Shown piece by piece: positions 43,267-55,142 of a stretch of 64,000 bases of DNA. The position numbers and the translations under genes are program-made. The notes beneath the pieces were generated by a model. The model ran no database searches and was not told the DNA's origin. It saw nothing but the letters and a program-made list of their open reading frames with translations. Origin of the DNA: Hydrogenophilus sp. (lineage in GTDB: Bacteria > Pseudomonadota > Gammaproteobacteria > Burkholderiales > Thiobacillaceae); the NCBI GenBank assembly GCA_020725265.1, contig DYFK01000003.1:62001-126000 (forward strand), given 5' to 3'. Each line of letters starts with the position of its first letter. Positions within the stretch are counted from its first letter, which is position 1.

Positions 43267-45121
43267 CCGCTTCCGGCACCGCCGCCGGCTGCTCCAGACG
43301 GAGGAAACGGCAGTTGAGATCGTTGTCGAGCAGGTCGACGGCCTCGATGGCGACCCGGACGCGGTCACCAGGATTGAGCGTCGGCGCGCCAACCACCCGG
43401 GCGATGTAGGGCAGGCCATCGAGCCGGATCAGATTCTCGCGCCAGACCGTGGCATCGAGTTCGGAAACCCGCTCCTGGAGCAGCCAACGCAGACACCAGT
43501 AGCGCTCCAGGCCACGCTGGAATTCGTTGTAGGCATCGTAGGCAAGCTCGAAGTCGCGCATCAGCGCGAACAACATCGGGTCGTTGCCGGCGTGCGGCGC
43601 CGGCTCGCCACGGGCGACGGCGAGAATCTGGCGCTGGTTGAGAAGATCGACGTAGCGCCGCAGCGGCGACGTGCTCCAGGTGTACTGGGCAACGCCCAGG
43701 CCCTCGTGCGGCGCCGGTTTCAGGGTCATGCGCACCTTGCCACCGGTCTGCGCCCGGTAGATGCCGGCCACCTCGCGTTCGGCGAGCAGGCCGCCCCAGT
43801 GACTGTTGGCCAGGATCATCAGCTCGGAGACCAGCTTGTCGATCGGGTTGCCGCGCACGCGCGGCACGATATCGACACGCTCGCCATCGACCCGGAACAC
43901 GTAATCGTGGCGCTGGACCTGATCGGCCTTGCCACGCGCGGCTTCCAGGCTCAGGGCAAACCGGTGCAGCCATTCCAGCTCGCGCCGGAACGGATAGTCC
44001 GCCCCGGGCTGGCCGATGGTGGTCTCGTTGAACAGCGGTTCGAGGGTTTCGTGGCGCAGGTTGGCGGCGATGCGGATGACGTCGGCCTGGGTGACGTGGC
44101 CACGCACTTCCAGATCGGGGCCGACCTCGACGTAGAGCGACAACGCCGGGCAATCCCGATTTTCCGCCAGCGTGTAGCGCTCGATCAGGCCCTCCGGCAG
44201 CATGGTGATCTTGTCGCCGGGCATGTAGACCGTCGACAACCGCGTGGCGGCGACGCGGTCGAGCGGAGAGTCGCGCGGAATTCCCAGCGCGGGCGCGGCG
44301 ATGTGGATGCCGACGCGGACACTGCCGTCCTCGCGGAAGATCACCGAGAAGGCATCGTCGATCTCGGTCGTGGCGGTATCGTCGATGCTGAATGCCGGCG
44401 CGTCACCGGCTGGCAACGCTGGCGGTGGCGGCGGCGGCTCCAGTTCGGGGAACCCGGTCCCGCGCGGAAAATGGGTCAGCAGGAAGGCCTGGCGATGGAA
44501 CTCGTGACTGGACGGAATCGCCCCGCAACGATCGAACAGGCGCACCACCGACAACCCGGTGGCGACGCAGGCGTCCTGCAATGCCTTGTATTCCAGGCTG
44601 TTCTTGTCCGGCTTGTGCGCCAGTTCATAGACCTTGGCCGTGAACGGCGCCGGCAGCTCGCCACGCGCCAGCGCATCCGCCCATTCGGCGCGCAGCGCCG
44701 TCTCACGCGCCTTGCGCTCCAGCGCCGCCTTGGCCGCCGCGAGCACATCCGCCGGCGCTGCCCGGTAGCGACCCTTGCCCTTCTTGTGGAAATAGATCGG
44801 CGCGCCATGCAGCGCCAGCGCGATCGCGGCCGCCTCCGGCGCGCTCGGCGTCTGGCCGAAATACTCCGCGGCCAAGTCCGCGAAGCCGAATTCCTCGGCG
44901 CCCGCCACTTCCCAGAGGAAATCGAGATCGAGCCCGTCGCGCAGCGCGCGCGCCGCGTCCATGGTTGGGCCTGGCGCCGGCGTCGTGAAGCGCAGCAGCA
45001 CATTGGCCACCTTGAGCTTGGCGCGCTTGCCGTGCTGGGATTCGATCTGCAACGAACTGTCGTTGTCGGCCAGGATGGTGCCGGCCTTGATGTCGCCGTC
45101 TTCTTCGTAAAGCAGGTGCAT
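43259..45121 (-). CDS. RNB-domain 3'-5' exoribonuclease (RNase II/R family)
   Basis: The 620-residue cytoplasmic enzyme has an N-terminal helical region and an RNB catalytic core from about residue 240. The core has the metal-binding acidic cluster FSIDDTATTEIDDAFSV, STVYMPGDKITMLPEGL and SELMILANSHWGGLLAE. TSPLRRYVDLLNQRQ is followed by a C-terminal S1-like segment (APTLNPGDRVRVAIEAVDLLDN). It lacks the cold-shock domains of RNase R. It sits in a compact run esterase, RNB, tonB. Confidence 0.92.
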   Translation of the reverse strand: MHLLYEEDGDIKAGTILADNDSSLQIESQHGKRAKLKVANVLLRFTTPAPGPTMDAARALRDGLDLDFLWEVAGAEEFGFADLAAEYFGQTPSAPEAAAIALALHGAPIYFHKKGKGRYRAAPADVLAAAKAALERKARETALRAEWADALARGELPAPFTAKVYELAHKPDKNSLEYKALQDACVATGLSVVRLFDRCGAIPSSHEFHRQAFLLTHFPRGTGFPELEPPPPPPALPAGDAPAFSIDDTATTEIDDAFSVIFREDGSVRVGIHIAAPALGIPRDSPLDRVAATRLSTVYMPGDKITMLPEGLIERYTLAENRDCPALSLYVEVGPDLEVRGHVTQADVIRIAANLRHETLEPLFNETTIGQPGADYPFRRELEWLHRFALSLEAARGKADQVQRHDYVFRVDGERVDIVPRVRGNPIDKLVSELMILANSHWGGLLAEREVAGIYRAQTGGKVRMTLKPAPHEGLGVAQYTWSTSPLRRYVDLLNQRQILAVARGEPAPHAGNDPMLFALMRDFELAYDAYNEFQRGLERYWCLRWLLQERVSELDATVWRENLIRLDGLPYIARVVGAPTLNPGDRVRVAIEAVDLLDNDLNCRFLRLEQPAAVPEADG

Positions 45122-45124
45122 GAA

Positions 45125-45682
45125 TCAGAATTCCAGAATGGCGGGCAGGTATTCGACGAAACGGCTGAAACCATGGTCGCCGCCTTCCAGCACGACCTGC
45201 CGGGCACCGGCGTAGCGTGCCACCGCCTCGCGGTAGTCCAGCACCTCGTCACCGGTCTCGGCGAGCAGGAAATAACGGTCCGGGCGGGTCGGCGCGACGA
45301 CCTGGAGCGCGATGAGCGCATCCCGATGCGCCTCGGTGAACGGATATTCCTCGCCGGAATGCCAGTTCTTCTGGGTTTCGCCGACCAGCGCGGCGAGCTT
45401 GACATGGCAATCGACGCAGGGGTTGACCAGCACCGCCTTGAGTCCATGGCGCTCGGCCAGCCAGGTGGCGTAGAAACCGCCCAACGAGCTGCCGACCAGC
45501 TTGGCGTCGCCGCGTCCTTTCGCGATCAGCGTTTCCAGCAAGTCGATGGCCAGGTCCGGCCGATGCGGCAGATCCGGGCAGACGAATGCCTCGGCGAGGC
45601 CACGGGCGGCCATCCAGGCCGCCATCTCCCTGGCCTTGCCGGATTGGGAAGAACTATTGAAACCGTGGATGTAGATCAGCAT
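45125..45682 (-). CDS. YqiA-like alpha/beta hydrolase (esterase)
   Basis: The 185-residue single-domain hydrolase starts MLIYIHGFNSSSQSGKA. The nucleophile is S66 in GSSLGGF, the acid is in the ETGDEVLDY segment, and the histidine is in EGGDHGFSRF. This is the layout of YqiA/YcfP-type short esterases. The physiological substrate is unknown. It ends three bases before the RNB gene start. Confidence 0.9.
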   Translation of the reverse strand: MLIYIHGFNSSSQSGKAREMAAWMAARGLAEAFVCPDLPHRPDLAIDLLETLIAKGRGDAKLVGSSLGGFYATWLAERHGLKAVLVNPCVDCHVKLAALVGETQKNWHSGEEYPFTEAHRDALIALQVVAPTRPDRYFLLAETGDEVLDYREAVARYAGARQVVLEGGDHGFSRFVEYLPAILEF

Positions 45683-45723
45683 GAAGCGCGGCCGCGCCGC
45701 CCGGATGGTCGGCTTGACGTGAA

Positions 45724-45748
45724 GAAGGCCGGCATTTTACCGGCCTTC
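45724..45748. terminator. Hairpin between sulP and the esterase gene
   Basis: The perfect nine-base arms GAAGGCCGG and CCGGCCTTC enclose a seven-base loop. It lies just beyond the sulP terminator and could back it up or shape the 5' end of the esterase transcript. Confidence 0.5.
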
Positions 45749-45752
45749 CCCG

Positions 45753-45772
45753 AAAAAACGGCGATGTCGCCG
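45753..45772 (-). terminator. Rho-independent terminator of sulP
   Basis: On the minus strand CGGCGA and TCGCCG form a short stem directly followed by six T residues, about ten bases after the sulP stop. Confidence 0.75.
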
Positions 45773-45781
45773 CGCCGTCGG

Positions 45782-47905
45782 TCAGGCGCGCGCCGGCACC
45801 AGACAGAACAGATCGTCGCTGGCCGCCTCGCCCATGCGTTCGTAGATGGCGGCGATGGCCTGATCCTCGGCGGCGAAGATGTTGCGCTGGCCGATCAGCT
45901 CGAACAACCCGGTCGAGCGCATCACGTCGAGCACCTGTTTCTTCAACCCGGAGAACACGATTTCCATGCCGTTCTCGCGCAGCCGTTCGACCAGGTGATG
46001 CACCACCTCCTCGCCGGAGGCATCGAGCTGGTTGATGGCATCGCCCACCACCAGCAGGTATTTGGCGTCGGGCTTGTGCGCCACCAGTTCCAGCACGCTG
46101 TCCTCGAAATACGCGACGTTGGCGAAATACAGCGAACCGTCGAAACGCATGGCGATGATGTGCGGGCTGGTCGGCAGATCCGGATTGACCTTGATGTCGC
46201 GCAGGGTACCGTCCTTGAAGCGGCCGAGTTGGGCCACTCGCGGCTTCATGGTGCGGTACAGATAGAGGATGATGGCCAGACCGGCGCCGATCAGGATGCC
46301 CTTGTCCAGGTGCGGCGCCGCCAGCAGCGTGACAACGAAGGTGGTCAACGCGACGATGCCGTCCAGGCGACTGGCCTGCCAGGTGTGCTTGAGCGCCTTC
46401 GGCGTCACCAGACCGGTCACCGCCAGCAGGATGATGACCGCCAACGTGGCCTTGGGCAGGTGATAGAGGTAATCGGTCAGGAACAGCAGCGTCACCGCCA
46501 CGAACAGGCCGTTGAAGACCATCGCGAAGCCGGTCTTGGCGCCCGCCTGGAGGTTGATGGCCGAGCCGGTGAAGGAACCGCAGGCCGGATAGGACTGGAA
46601 GAACGAACCACCGATGTTGGCCAGGCCCTGGCCGATCAGTTCCTGGTTGGGATCCAGTCGCTGCTTGGTCTTGGCGGCCAGCGCCTTGGCCATGGAAATC
46701 GATTCCATGAACGCGACCAGGGCGATGATGAAGGCCGCCGACAGCAGTTGCAGGATGGCGTCGAGCGACAATGGCGGAATCCGGAAACCGGGCAGCCCGG
46801 ATGGAATCTGGCCGACGACGTCGCCGCCGCCGACCAGGCTGATCTCGCCCTTGTCGATCTTCTTGATATGCCAGTGCCGGCCATCGGTCTCCACGCCGGC
46901 CGGAAGCTGGCCGGCCAGATACAGGGGCGCGGCCGCCTTTTCGTCACTGCCGGCGCGTTCGAACTGGAGCCGGCGGATATCGCGCAGGCGCGCCTTGTTT
47001 TCCGCTTCCAGCGCGAGGATATCCAGCTTGGCCAGTTCGGCCCGGTATTCCAGATCCGCGACCGCGCGCGCATCGCCGGCTTTCTGTGCCTGACGCGCCT
47101 GGCTCGACAGGTTGGTCACGTTCGCGCCCAGCTCGGCGATGCGCTGGTTGGCGCCGGCATAGGCATCGACCAGTTCGCGCGCGGCCGGATCGGCGATATG
47201 CGCCGGCACCGCCTTGGCCTTGTGTTCGAAACCCACCACCGCGCTGACGACGATGGTGACCACCACCGCGACCAGCACGGAAAGCTTGGACAAGGCCGGA
47301 ATTTTCTTGAGCCCGAGCATCAGGACCAAGGCGAAGACCGACATCGCCAGGGTCGGCAGATGCGTCTGCGGCAGATAGCCGAACATCTCCCAGATGTCAT
47401 ACAGGAAGGAATCGCTGCGGCCCTTGGGGATGCCGAGCAGCATGTCGAGTTGGGACAATGCGATGATCACCGCCGCCGCGTTCATGAAACCGAGAATGAC
47501 CGGGTGCGATACGAAATTGACGATGGTGCCGAGCTTGAACGCGCCCAGCGAGAACTGGATGACCCCCACCATCAGGGCCAGCAACAAGGCCAGGCCTATG
47601 AACTCCTCGGAAAACGGCATCGCGAACGGCGTGATGGCGGCCGCGGTCATCAACGAGACGATGGCCACCGGACCGGTCGACAGCTGTCTGGACGATCCCC
47701 ACAACGCGCCCAGGATGGCCGGCACCAACGCCACGTAGAGGCCGAAATACACCGGCAGGCCGGACAGCTGCGCGTACGCCATCGCCTTCGGCACCAACAC
47801 CAGCGCGCCGGTGATGCCGGCGATCATGTCGCCGCGCAGCAGCACCGAATTGACCGGAAACCAGGCGAGGAACGGGAAAAGACGGAGCAGCAGGGGGTTG
47901 TTCAT
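45782..47905 (-). CDS. SulP family anion transporter with STAS domain and coiled-coil insert
   Basis: The 707-residue protein has a SulP core of about ten to fourteen helices (MIAGITGALVLVPKAMAYAQLSGLPVYFGLY, GSFFQSYPACGSFTGSAINLQAGAKTG). The C-terminal STAS domain spans about residues 580-690 (YLLVVGDAINQLDASGEEVVHHL). A hydrophilic, largely coiled-coil stretch of about 115 residues interrupts the membrane domain at about 235-350 and is unusual for the family. Substrate may be bicarbonate or sulfate. The divergent carbonic anhydrase and nearby prk and fbp favour bicarbonate, as for known SulP inorganic-carbon transporters of chemolithoautotrophs. Confidence 0.92.
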   Translation of the reverse strand: MNNPLLLRLFPFLAWFPVNSVLLRGDMIAGITGALVLVPKAMAYAQLSGLPVYFGLYVALVPAILGALWGSSRQLSTGPVAIVSLMTAAAITPFAMPFSEEFIGLALLLALMVGVIQFSLGAFKLGTIVNFVSHPVILGFMNAAAVIIALSQLDMLLGIPKGRSDSFLYDIWEMFGYLPQTHLPTLAMSVFALVLMLGLKKIPALSKLSVLVAVVVTIVVSAVVGFEHKAKAVPAHIADPAARELVDAYAGANQRIAELGANVTNLSSQARQAQKAGDARAVADLEYRAELAKLDILALEAENKARLRDIRRLQFERAGSDEKAAAPLYLAGQLPAGVETDGRHWHIKKIDKGEISLVGGGDVVGQIPSGLPGFRIPPLSLDAILQLLSAAFIIALVAFMESISMAKALAAKTKQRLDPNQELIGQGLANIGGSFFQSYPACGSFTGSAINLQAGAKTGFAMVFNGLFVAVTLLFLTDYLYHLPKATLAVIILLAVTGLVTPKALKHTWQASRLDGIVALTTFVVTLLAAPHLDKGILIGAGLAIILYLYRTMKPRVAQLGRFKDGTLRDIKVNPDLPTSPHIIAMRFDGSLYFANVAYFEDSVLELVAHKPDAKYLLVVGDAINQLDASGEEVVHHLVERLRENGMEIVFSGLKKQVLDVMRSTGLFELIGQRNIFAAEDQAIAAIYERMGEAASDDLFCLVPARA

Positions 47906-47929
47906 GAGCAGGCGCCTGTCGAGGAGATG

Positions 47930-47971
47930 GTTGCAAAATGCAACTATTGCGTGTGAAATCGCAACATATTA
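47930..47971 (-). promoter_or_regulatory. sulP upstream region: GTTGC/GCAAC palindrome, TGCAAAATGCAA motif and TAATAT -10
   Basis: GTTGC-AAAAT-GCAAC (47930-47944) embeds TGCAAAATGCAA, identical to the fbp upstream motif. A second pair TTGC/GCAA follows (47947-47964), then a minus-strand TAATAT (47966-47971) usable as -10 for sulP. It lies in the divergent sulP/carbonic anhydrase region. Confidence 0.45.
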
Positions 47972-48036
47972 GCAAAATCCGATAGTCGGCCCAAGCCAGC
48001 CCAGGCCATCCCATCCCGCGGACAGGAGACACCCGC

Positions 48037-48597
48037 ATGATTCGACGCAATCCGAACGGCGGCCTTCCGGTCGTTCATGAAACCGCCTTCGTCGACCCCA
48101 CCGCCATCCTCTGCGGCAAGGTCGTGGTCCGGGAAAACGTGTTCATCGGCCCCTACGCGGTCATCCGCGCCGACGAAGTCGACGACGACGGCCAGATGGA
48201 GCCGATCATCATCGGCGCCGGCTCCAACATTCAGGATGGCGTGGTCGTCCATTGCAAGGCTGGCGGCGGCGTCGTCATCGGCAACAACTCCTCGATCGCC
48301 CATCGCTCGATCGTGCATGGCCCCTGCCGGGTTGGCGACAACGTGTTCATCGGCTTCAACTCGGTGCTGTTCAACTGCACGGTGGGCGACGGTTCGGTGG
48401 TCCGTCACAACTCCGTGGTGGAAGGCTGCAACGTGCCGCCGGGCTTCTACATTCCATCCACCAGCAACGTCCACTCGGATGCCGACCTCGCCCACATCGG
48501 ACCGGTGACGTCCGATCAGGCCGGCTTTTCCGAAAGCGTCGCCCAGGCCAACCACGAGCTGGTCAAGGGCTACAAACGCATCCGCAACGAGTTCTGA
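48037..48597 (+). CDS. Gamma-class carbonic anhydrase family protein
   Basis: The 186-residue left-handed beta-helix protein is built of hexapeptide repeats (AVIRADEV, IIIGAGSNIQDG, VVIGNNSSIAHRSI, CRVGDNVFIGFNS). Zinc-ligand histidines are present at H72, H89 and H94, as in Cam-type enzymes. It interconverts CO2 and bicarbonate if active. AGGAGA precedes the ATG. Divergence from sulP suggests a shared inorganic-carbon function. Confidence 0.88.
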   Translation: MIRRNPNGGLPVVHETAFVDPTAILCGKVVVRENVFIGPYAVIRADEVDDDGQMEPIIIGAGSNIQDGVVVHCKAGGGVVIGNNSSIAHRSIVHGPCRVGDNVFIGFNSVLFNCTVGDGSVVRHNSVVEGCNVPPGFYIPSTSNVHSDADLAHIGPVTSDQAGFSESVAQANHELVKGYKRIRNEF

Positions 48598-48655
48598 GAA
48601 CCGCCCCGGAAAGCTCCCGGCCCAGCGTGGCTTCCCGAAAGGAAGCATGAAAAAA

Positions 48656-48691
48656 GAAAGGCCGGAAGGGCGCCAACCCTTCCGGCCTTTC
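48656..48691. terminator. Strong bidirectional terminator between carbonic anhydrase and prk
   Basis: The perfect 15-base arms GAAAGGCCGGAAGGG and CCCTTCCGGCCTTTC enclose a six-base loop. On the minus strand it is followed by T-rich sequence (from AAAAAAG), and on the plus strand it ends in TTTC. Confidence 0.88.
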
Positions 48692-48706
48692 GTGGAGCGG
48701 CCGCGC

Positions 48707-49597
48707 TCAGCTTTCGCGGCTTGCCTCGACCATGCGTTCGATGATGGGTCCGAGGATGACCTCCATGGCGAAACCCATCTTGCCGCCCGGCACCACCAGG
48801 TTGTTCGGACGCGACATGAAGGAACCCGGGATCATGCTCAGGAAATACGGGAAATCGGCCTTCTTGGGATCCCGGAAGCGCACCACCACCAGGCTCTCGT
48901 CCGGCGTCGGGATGTCGCGGGCGATGAACGGATTCGACGTATCGACCAGCGGCACGCGCTGGAAATTGATGTCGGTGCGCGAGAACTGCGGCGTGATGTA
49001 GTTCACGTAGTCCGGCATCCGACGCAGGATGGTGTCGACGATGGCGTCAGCGGAATAGCCCCGCTCGGCGGCATCACGATGGATCTTCTGGATCCACTCC
49101 AGGTTGACCACCGGCACCACGCCGACGGCGAGGTCGACATATTTGGCCATGTCGACCTTGTCGGTCACCACCAAGCCATGCAGGCCTTCGTAGAACAGGA
49201 TGTCGGTCGGAGTCGGAAGATCCCGCCAGGGCGTGAACTCTCCCGGCTTCAGGTTGGTTCCGAGCTTGGCGTTGTGCTCAACCGCTTCTTCATCGCTGTG
49301 AATGTAGTAACGGCGCTGACCACCGCCGGTCTCGCCATAGGTCTTGAACAGATTCTCGAGCGCGGCGAAATCGTTGGCGTCCGGACCGAAATGGGAGAAA
49401 TGCTTGTTGCCGGCGGCCTCGGCCTTTTTCATGGCCTCCTTGAATTCGGCGCGTCCCAGACTGTGGAAGCTGTCGCCCTCGATGACGGCGGCGGACAGCT
49501 TTTCGCGCGTGAAGATGTGTTCGAACGCGCGCTTGACGGTGGTGGTGCCGGCGCCGGATGAACCGGTGACGACCACGACGGGATGCTTCTTGGACAT
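48707..49597 (-). CDS. prk: Phosphoribulokinase
   Basis: The 296-residue enzyme makes ribulose-1,5-bisphosphate for Rubisco. Motifs are the P-loop GSSGAGTTTVK, VIEGDSFHSLGR, HFSHFGPDAND, DILFYEGLHGLVVT and WIQKIHRDAAERGYS, typical of the proteobacterial octameric class. GGGGGAG lies before the ATG. A good sigma-70 promoter precedes it. No Rubisco gene is in the window. Its presence is the main evidence for autotrophy. Confidence 0.97.
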   Translation of the reverse strand: MSKKHPVVVVTGSSGAGTTTVKRAFEHIFTREKLSAAVIEGDSFHSLGRAEFKEAMKKAEAAGNKHFSHFGPDANDFAALENLFKTYGETGGGQRRYYIHSDEEAVEHNAKLGTNLKPGEFTPWRDLPTPTDILFYEGLHGLVVTDKVDMAKYVDLAVGVVPVVNLEWIQKIHRDAAERGYSADAIVDTILRRMPDYVNYITPQFSRTDINFQRVPLVDTSNPFIARDIPTPDESLVVVRFRDPKKADFPYFLSMIPGSFMSRPNNLVVPGGKMGFAMEVILGPIIERMVEASRES

Positions 49598-49643
49598 CGG
49601 GTGCTCCCCCAAAAGACAAAATGACGCGAAAAAAAGCCGTGGG

Positions 49644-49672
49644 AGTATATCCGCGCCCCCCGGGGCTGTCAT
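49644..49672 (-). promoter_or_regulatory. Putative sigma-70 promoter of prk
   Basis: Minus-strand ATGACA (49667-49672) and TATACT (49644-49649) are separated by 17 bases; each matches the consensus at five of six positions. They lie about 47-75 bases before the prk start. Confidence 0.65.
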
Positions 49673-49683
49673 CCGAAGGCCGG

Positions 49684-52298
<2,615 letters not shown>

Positions 52299-52301
52299 GG
52301 C

Positions 52302-52811
52302 ATGCATCCGATGCGCGCGATCCGGCGAACGCTCCTGACCGCCCTGATGACGCTGGCGCTGGCGGCGCAGCTCGGCGGTTGCGGTTTCCAGTTGCGCGGC
52401 CAGGCTCAGCTGCCGTTCGCCGCCGCGTTCATCGACGCCCCGGCCGGCTCCAACGTCGGCAACGCCTTGCGCCTCGCGCTGTCGGAGCAGAACAAGCTGG
52501 CGGAACGCGCCGAGGGCGCGCCGGTCCGGCTGCGCCTGGCCGGCGAACGGCGCGACAAGAACATCCTGTCCCTGTCCGGTGGCGGCAAGGTACGCGAATA
52601 CCGGCTCGAATACCGGGTCACGGTGTCCGCGCACGACCCGATCGGCCGGGAGCTGATGCCGCCAACCGACCTGCACCTGCTGCGCGATTTCTCCTACAAC
52701 GACGCCCAGGCCCTGGCCAAGGAAACCGAGGAACAGAGCCTGATCCGGGCCATGGAACAGGACGCCCTGCGCCAGATCCTGCGGCGCCTGTCCTATCTGA
52801 AGCAACCATGA
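52302..52811 (+). CDS. lptE: LPS-assembly lipoprotein LptE
   Basis: The 169-residue lipoprotein has lipobox LGGCGF with the acylated cysteine at C27 (C24 if the second ATG is used). The LptE domain begins FQLRGQAQLPF. It plugs LptD in the outer membrane for LPS export. It begins three bases after the leuS stop and overlaps holA by four bases, the standard leuS-lptE-holA order. Confidence 0.93.
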   Translation: MHPMRAIRRTLLTALMTLALAAQLGGCGFQLRGQAQLPFAAAFIDAPAGSNVGNALRLALSEQNKLAERAEGAPVRLRLAGERRDKNILSLSGGGKVREYRLEYRVTVSAHDPIGRELMPPTDLHLLRDFSYNDAQALAKETEEQSLIRAMEQDALRQILRRLSYLKQP

Positions 52812-53836
52812 AACTGCGCGGTGATCAGCTCGAAGCCGCGCTGGCGCGCGGACTCGCGCCGGTCTGGCTGGTCAGCGGCGACGAACCGCTGCTGGTCGAC
52901 GAGGCCTGCGCGGCGATCCGCGCCAGCGCGCGCGCGCGCGGTTTTCTGGACCGTCAATCTTGGCAGGTGGAAACCGGTTTCGACTGGCGTGGCTGGCTGG
53001 GCGGTTTCGACTCCCTGTCGCTGTTCGCCAGCCAGCGTCTGGTGGAATTGCGGCTGCCCACCGGCCGCCCCGGCGTCGAGGGCGGCAAGACCCTGGAAAC
53101 CTGGGCTGCGCGACCACCGGCGGAAACCGTGTTGCTGATTACCCTGCCGCGCCCGGACAGAGCCATCCAGTCGACAAAATGGTTTGGCGCCCTGGAACAG
53201 GTTGGCGCGCATGTCGCCACCACGCCGCCGACCTTCGAACAACTGCCGGCCTGGATCGAGCAACGTCTGGCCCGGCATGATCTACGGGCCGAACGCGAGA
53301 CCCTGCGCTGGCTGGCCGCGCGCGTCGAGGGCAACCTGCTGGCCGCGCACCAGGAAATCGAAAAGCTCGCCCTGCTGCTACCCCCCGGCCCGCTCTCGAC
53401 GGAGGCCGCGCGCGCCGCCGTCACCGATGTCGCCCGCTACGATGTCGGCGATCTCGCCGATGCCTTTCTGAAGGGAGAACCGGCTCGCTTCTGCAAGGTT
53501 CTGGACGGACTGCGCGCCGAAGGTGAGGCGCTGCCGCTGGTGCTGGCGGTGATCGGCAACGAGATCCGCACCCTCTACCAGCTCGCCGTCGGCGTCGCGC
53601 GCGGTGAACGGCTGAACGCGCTGATGCGTGACGCGCGCGTCTGGGACAGCCGCCAGGGGCTGGTCGAGCGTGCTCTCAAGCGCGCCGCCGGCCCGCGCCG
53701 GCTGGCCTGGGCCATGCGCGCGCTGGCGCGTCTGGATCGGGCCGCCAAGGGCCTGTTGCGCGAGGACGCCTGGGACGAGACCAAACAGCTCGGCCTGGCG
53801 CTGATGAATCATGGCAAGGCGCCCGCCTTCAGGTAA
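52808..53836 (+). CDS. holA: DNA polymerase III subunit delta
   Basis: The 342-residue protein begins [33 protein letters not shown], the typical HolA N-terminus. It continues with an AAA-like domain ([42 protein letters not shown]) and the C-terminal collar ([17 protein letters not shown]). It is the clamp-loader subunit that opens the beta clamp. Confidence 0.95.
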   Translation: MKLRGDQLEAALARGLAPVWLVSGDEPLLVDEACAAIRASARARGFLDRQSWQVETGFDWRGWLGGFDSLSLFASQRLVELRLPTGRPGVEGGKTLETWAARPPAETVLLITLPRPDRAIQSTKWFGALEQVGAHVATTPPTFEQLPAWIEQRLARHDLRAERETLRWLAARVEGNLLAAHQEIEKLALLLPPGPLSTEAARAAVTDVARYDVGDLADAFLKGEPARFCKVLDGLRAEGEALPLVLAVIGNEIRTLYQLAVGVARGERLNALMRDARVWDSRQGLVERALKRAAGPRRLAWAMRALARLDRAAKGLLREDAWDETKQLGLALMNHGKAPAFR

Positions 53837-53864
53837 TGTCGGCGGCCGCGCACAAGGAAACGAC

Positions 53865-55142
53865 ATGGACATCGAAAACCACATGCACACCCTCGGCCGC
53901 CAGGCCCGCGCCGCTTCGCGGGCGATGGCCGCCGCCGACACCAACCAGAAGAACCGCGCCCTGCTGGCCATTGCCGCCGCCATCCGGCGCGACGCCGCCC
54001 GGCTGATCGAGGCCAACCGCCAGGACGTCGAGGCCGCCCGCGCCGCCGGCCTGGACGCGGCCCTGCTCGACCGCCTGGCGCTGACCGAGAAAACCGTCGT
54101 CGGCATGGCCGAAGGGCTGGAACAGATCGCCACCCTGCCCGACCCGGTGGGCGAGATCACCGATCTGAAGTACCGTCCCTCCGGCATCCAGGTCGGCAAG
54201 ATGCGGGTACCGCTGGGCGTCATAGGCATCATCTACGAGGCCCGTCCCAACGTCACCGCCGACGCCGCCGGCCTGTGCCTGAAATCCGGCAACGCCGCCA
54301 TCCTGCGTGGCGGTTCCGAGGCCATCCGCTCCAACCAGGCGGTCGCCACCTGCGTCCGGGAAGGCCTGGCCGCCGCCGGCCTGCCCGACACCGCCGTGCA
54401 GGTCATCGAGACCACCGATCGCGCCGCCGTCGGCGCGCTGATCACCATGAAGGATTACGTCGACGTCATCGTCCCGCGTGGTGGCAAGGGCCTGATCGAG
54501 CGAATCAGTAACGAGGCGCGCATCCCGGTGATCAAGCACCTGCACGGCAACTGCCATGTTTATGTCGACGACCGCGCCGACGCCGCCAAGGTGGTGCCCG
54601 TGGTCGAAAACGCCAAGACCCAGCGCTACGGCACCTGTAACACCACCGAGTCGCTGCTGGTGGCGCGACCGGTCGCCGCCGCGCTGCTGCCCAACCTCGG
54701 CCGCATGCTCGCCGGCAAGGGCGTCGAGATGCGCGCTTGCGCCGAAGCCCTGGCCATTTTGCGCGACGCCGGCATCGATGCCGCCAGGTTGCGGGAAGCC
54801 ACCGAAGCCGACTGGCACGAGGAATACCTGGCCCCGATCATCGCCGTGAAGGTGGTGGCCGGCCTGGACGAGGCCATCGACCACATCAACGCGCACGGTT
54901 CCCACCACACCGACGCCATCCTCACCGAGGACTACGGCCGCGCCCGCCGCTTCCTGCGCGAAGTGGATTCCGCCAGCGTCATGGTCAACGCCTCCACCCG
55001 CTTCGCCGACGGCTTCGAGTACGGCCTGGGCGCGGAGATCGGCATCTCCACCGACAAGATCCACGCTCGTGGCCCGGTCGGCCTGGAAGGGCTCACCAGC
55101 CAGAAATGGGTGGTGCTCGGCGACGGCCACACACGGGGGTGA
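53865..55142 (+). CDS. proA: Gamma-glutamyl phosphate reductase
   Basis: The 425-residue enzyme reduces glutamyl-5-phosphate to the semialdehyde in proline synthesis. Motifs are [46 protein letters not shown], the catalytic cysteine in [12 protein letters not shown], and [31 protein letters not shown]. The ATG with AAGGAAA upstream was chosen over an in-frame ATG 18 codons earlier. No proB is adjacent. Confidence 0.96.
   Translation: MDIENHMHTLGRQARAASRAMAAADTNQKNRALLAIAAAIRRDAARLIEANRQDVEAARAAGLDAALLDRLALTEKTVVGMAEGLEQIATLPDPVGEITDLKYRPSGIQVGKMRVPLGVIGIIYEARPNVTADAAGLCLKSGNAAILRGGSEAIRSNQAVATCVREGLAAAGLPDTAVQVIETTDRAAVGALITMKDYVDVIVPRGGKGLIERISNEARIPVIKHLHGNCHVYVDDRADAAKVVPVVENAKTQRYGTCNTTESLLVARPVAAALLPNLGRMLAGKGVEMRACAEALAILRDAGIDAARLREATEADWHEEYLAPIIAVKVVAGLDEAIDHINAHGSHHTDAILTEDYGRARRFLREVDSASVMVNASTRFADGFEYGLGAEIGISTDKIHARGPVGLEGLTSQKWVVLGDGHTRG

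Noticed and set aside
42989-47956. A 1655-codon open frame antisense to tonB, RNB, esterase and sulP genes
   Set aside because: It spans several real genes and their intergenic terminators; composition is typical of an antisense shadow.
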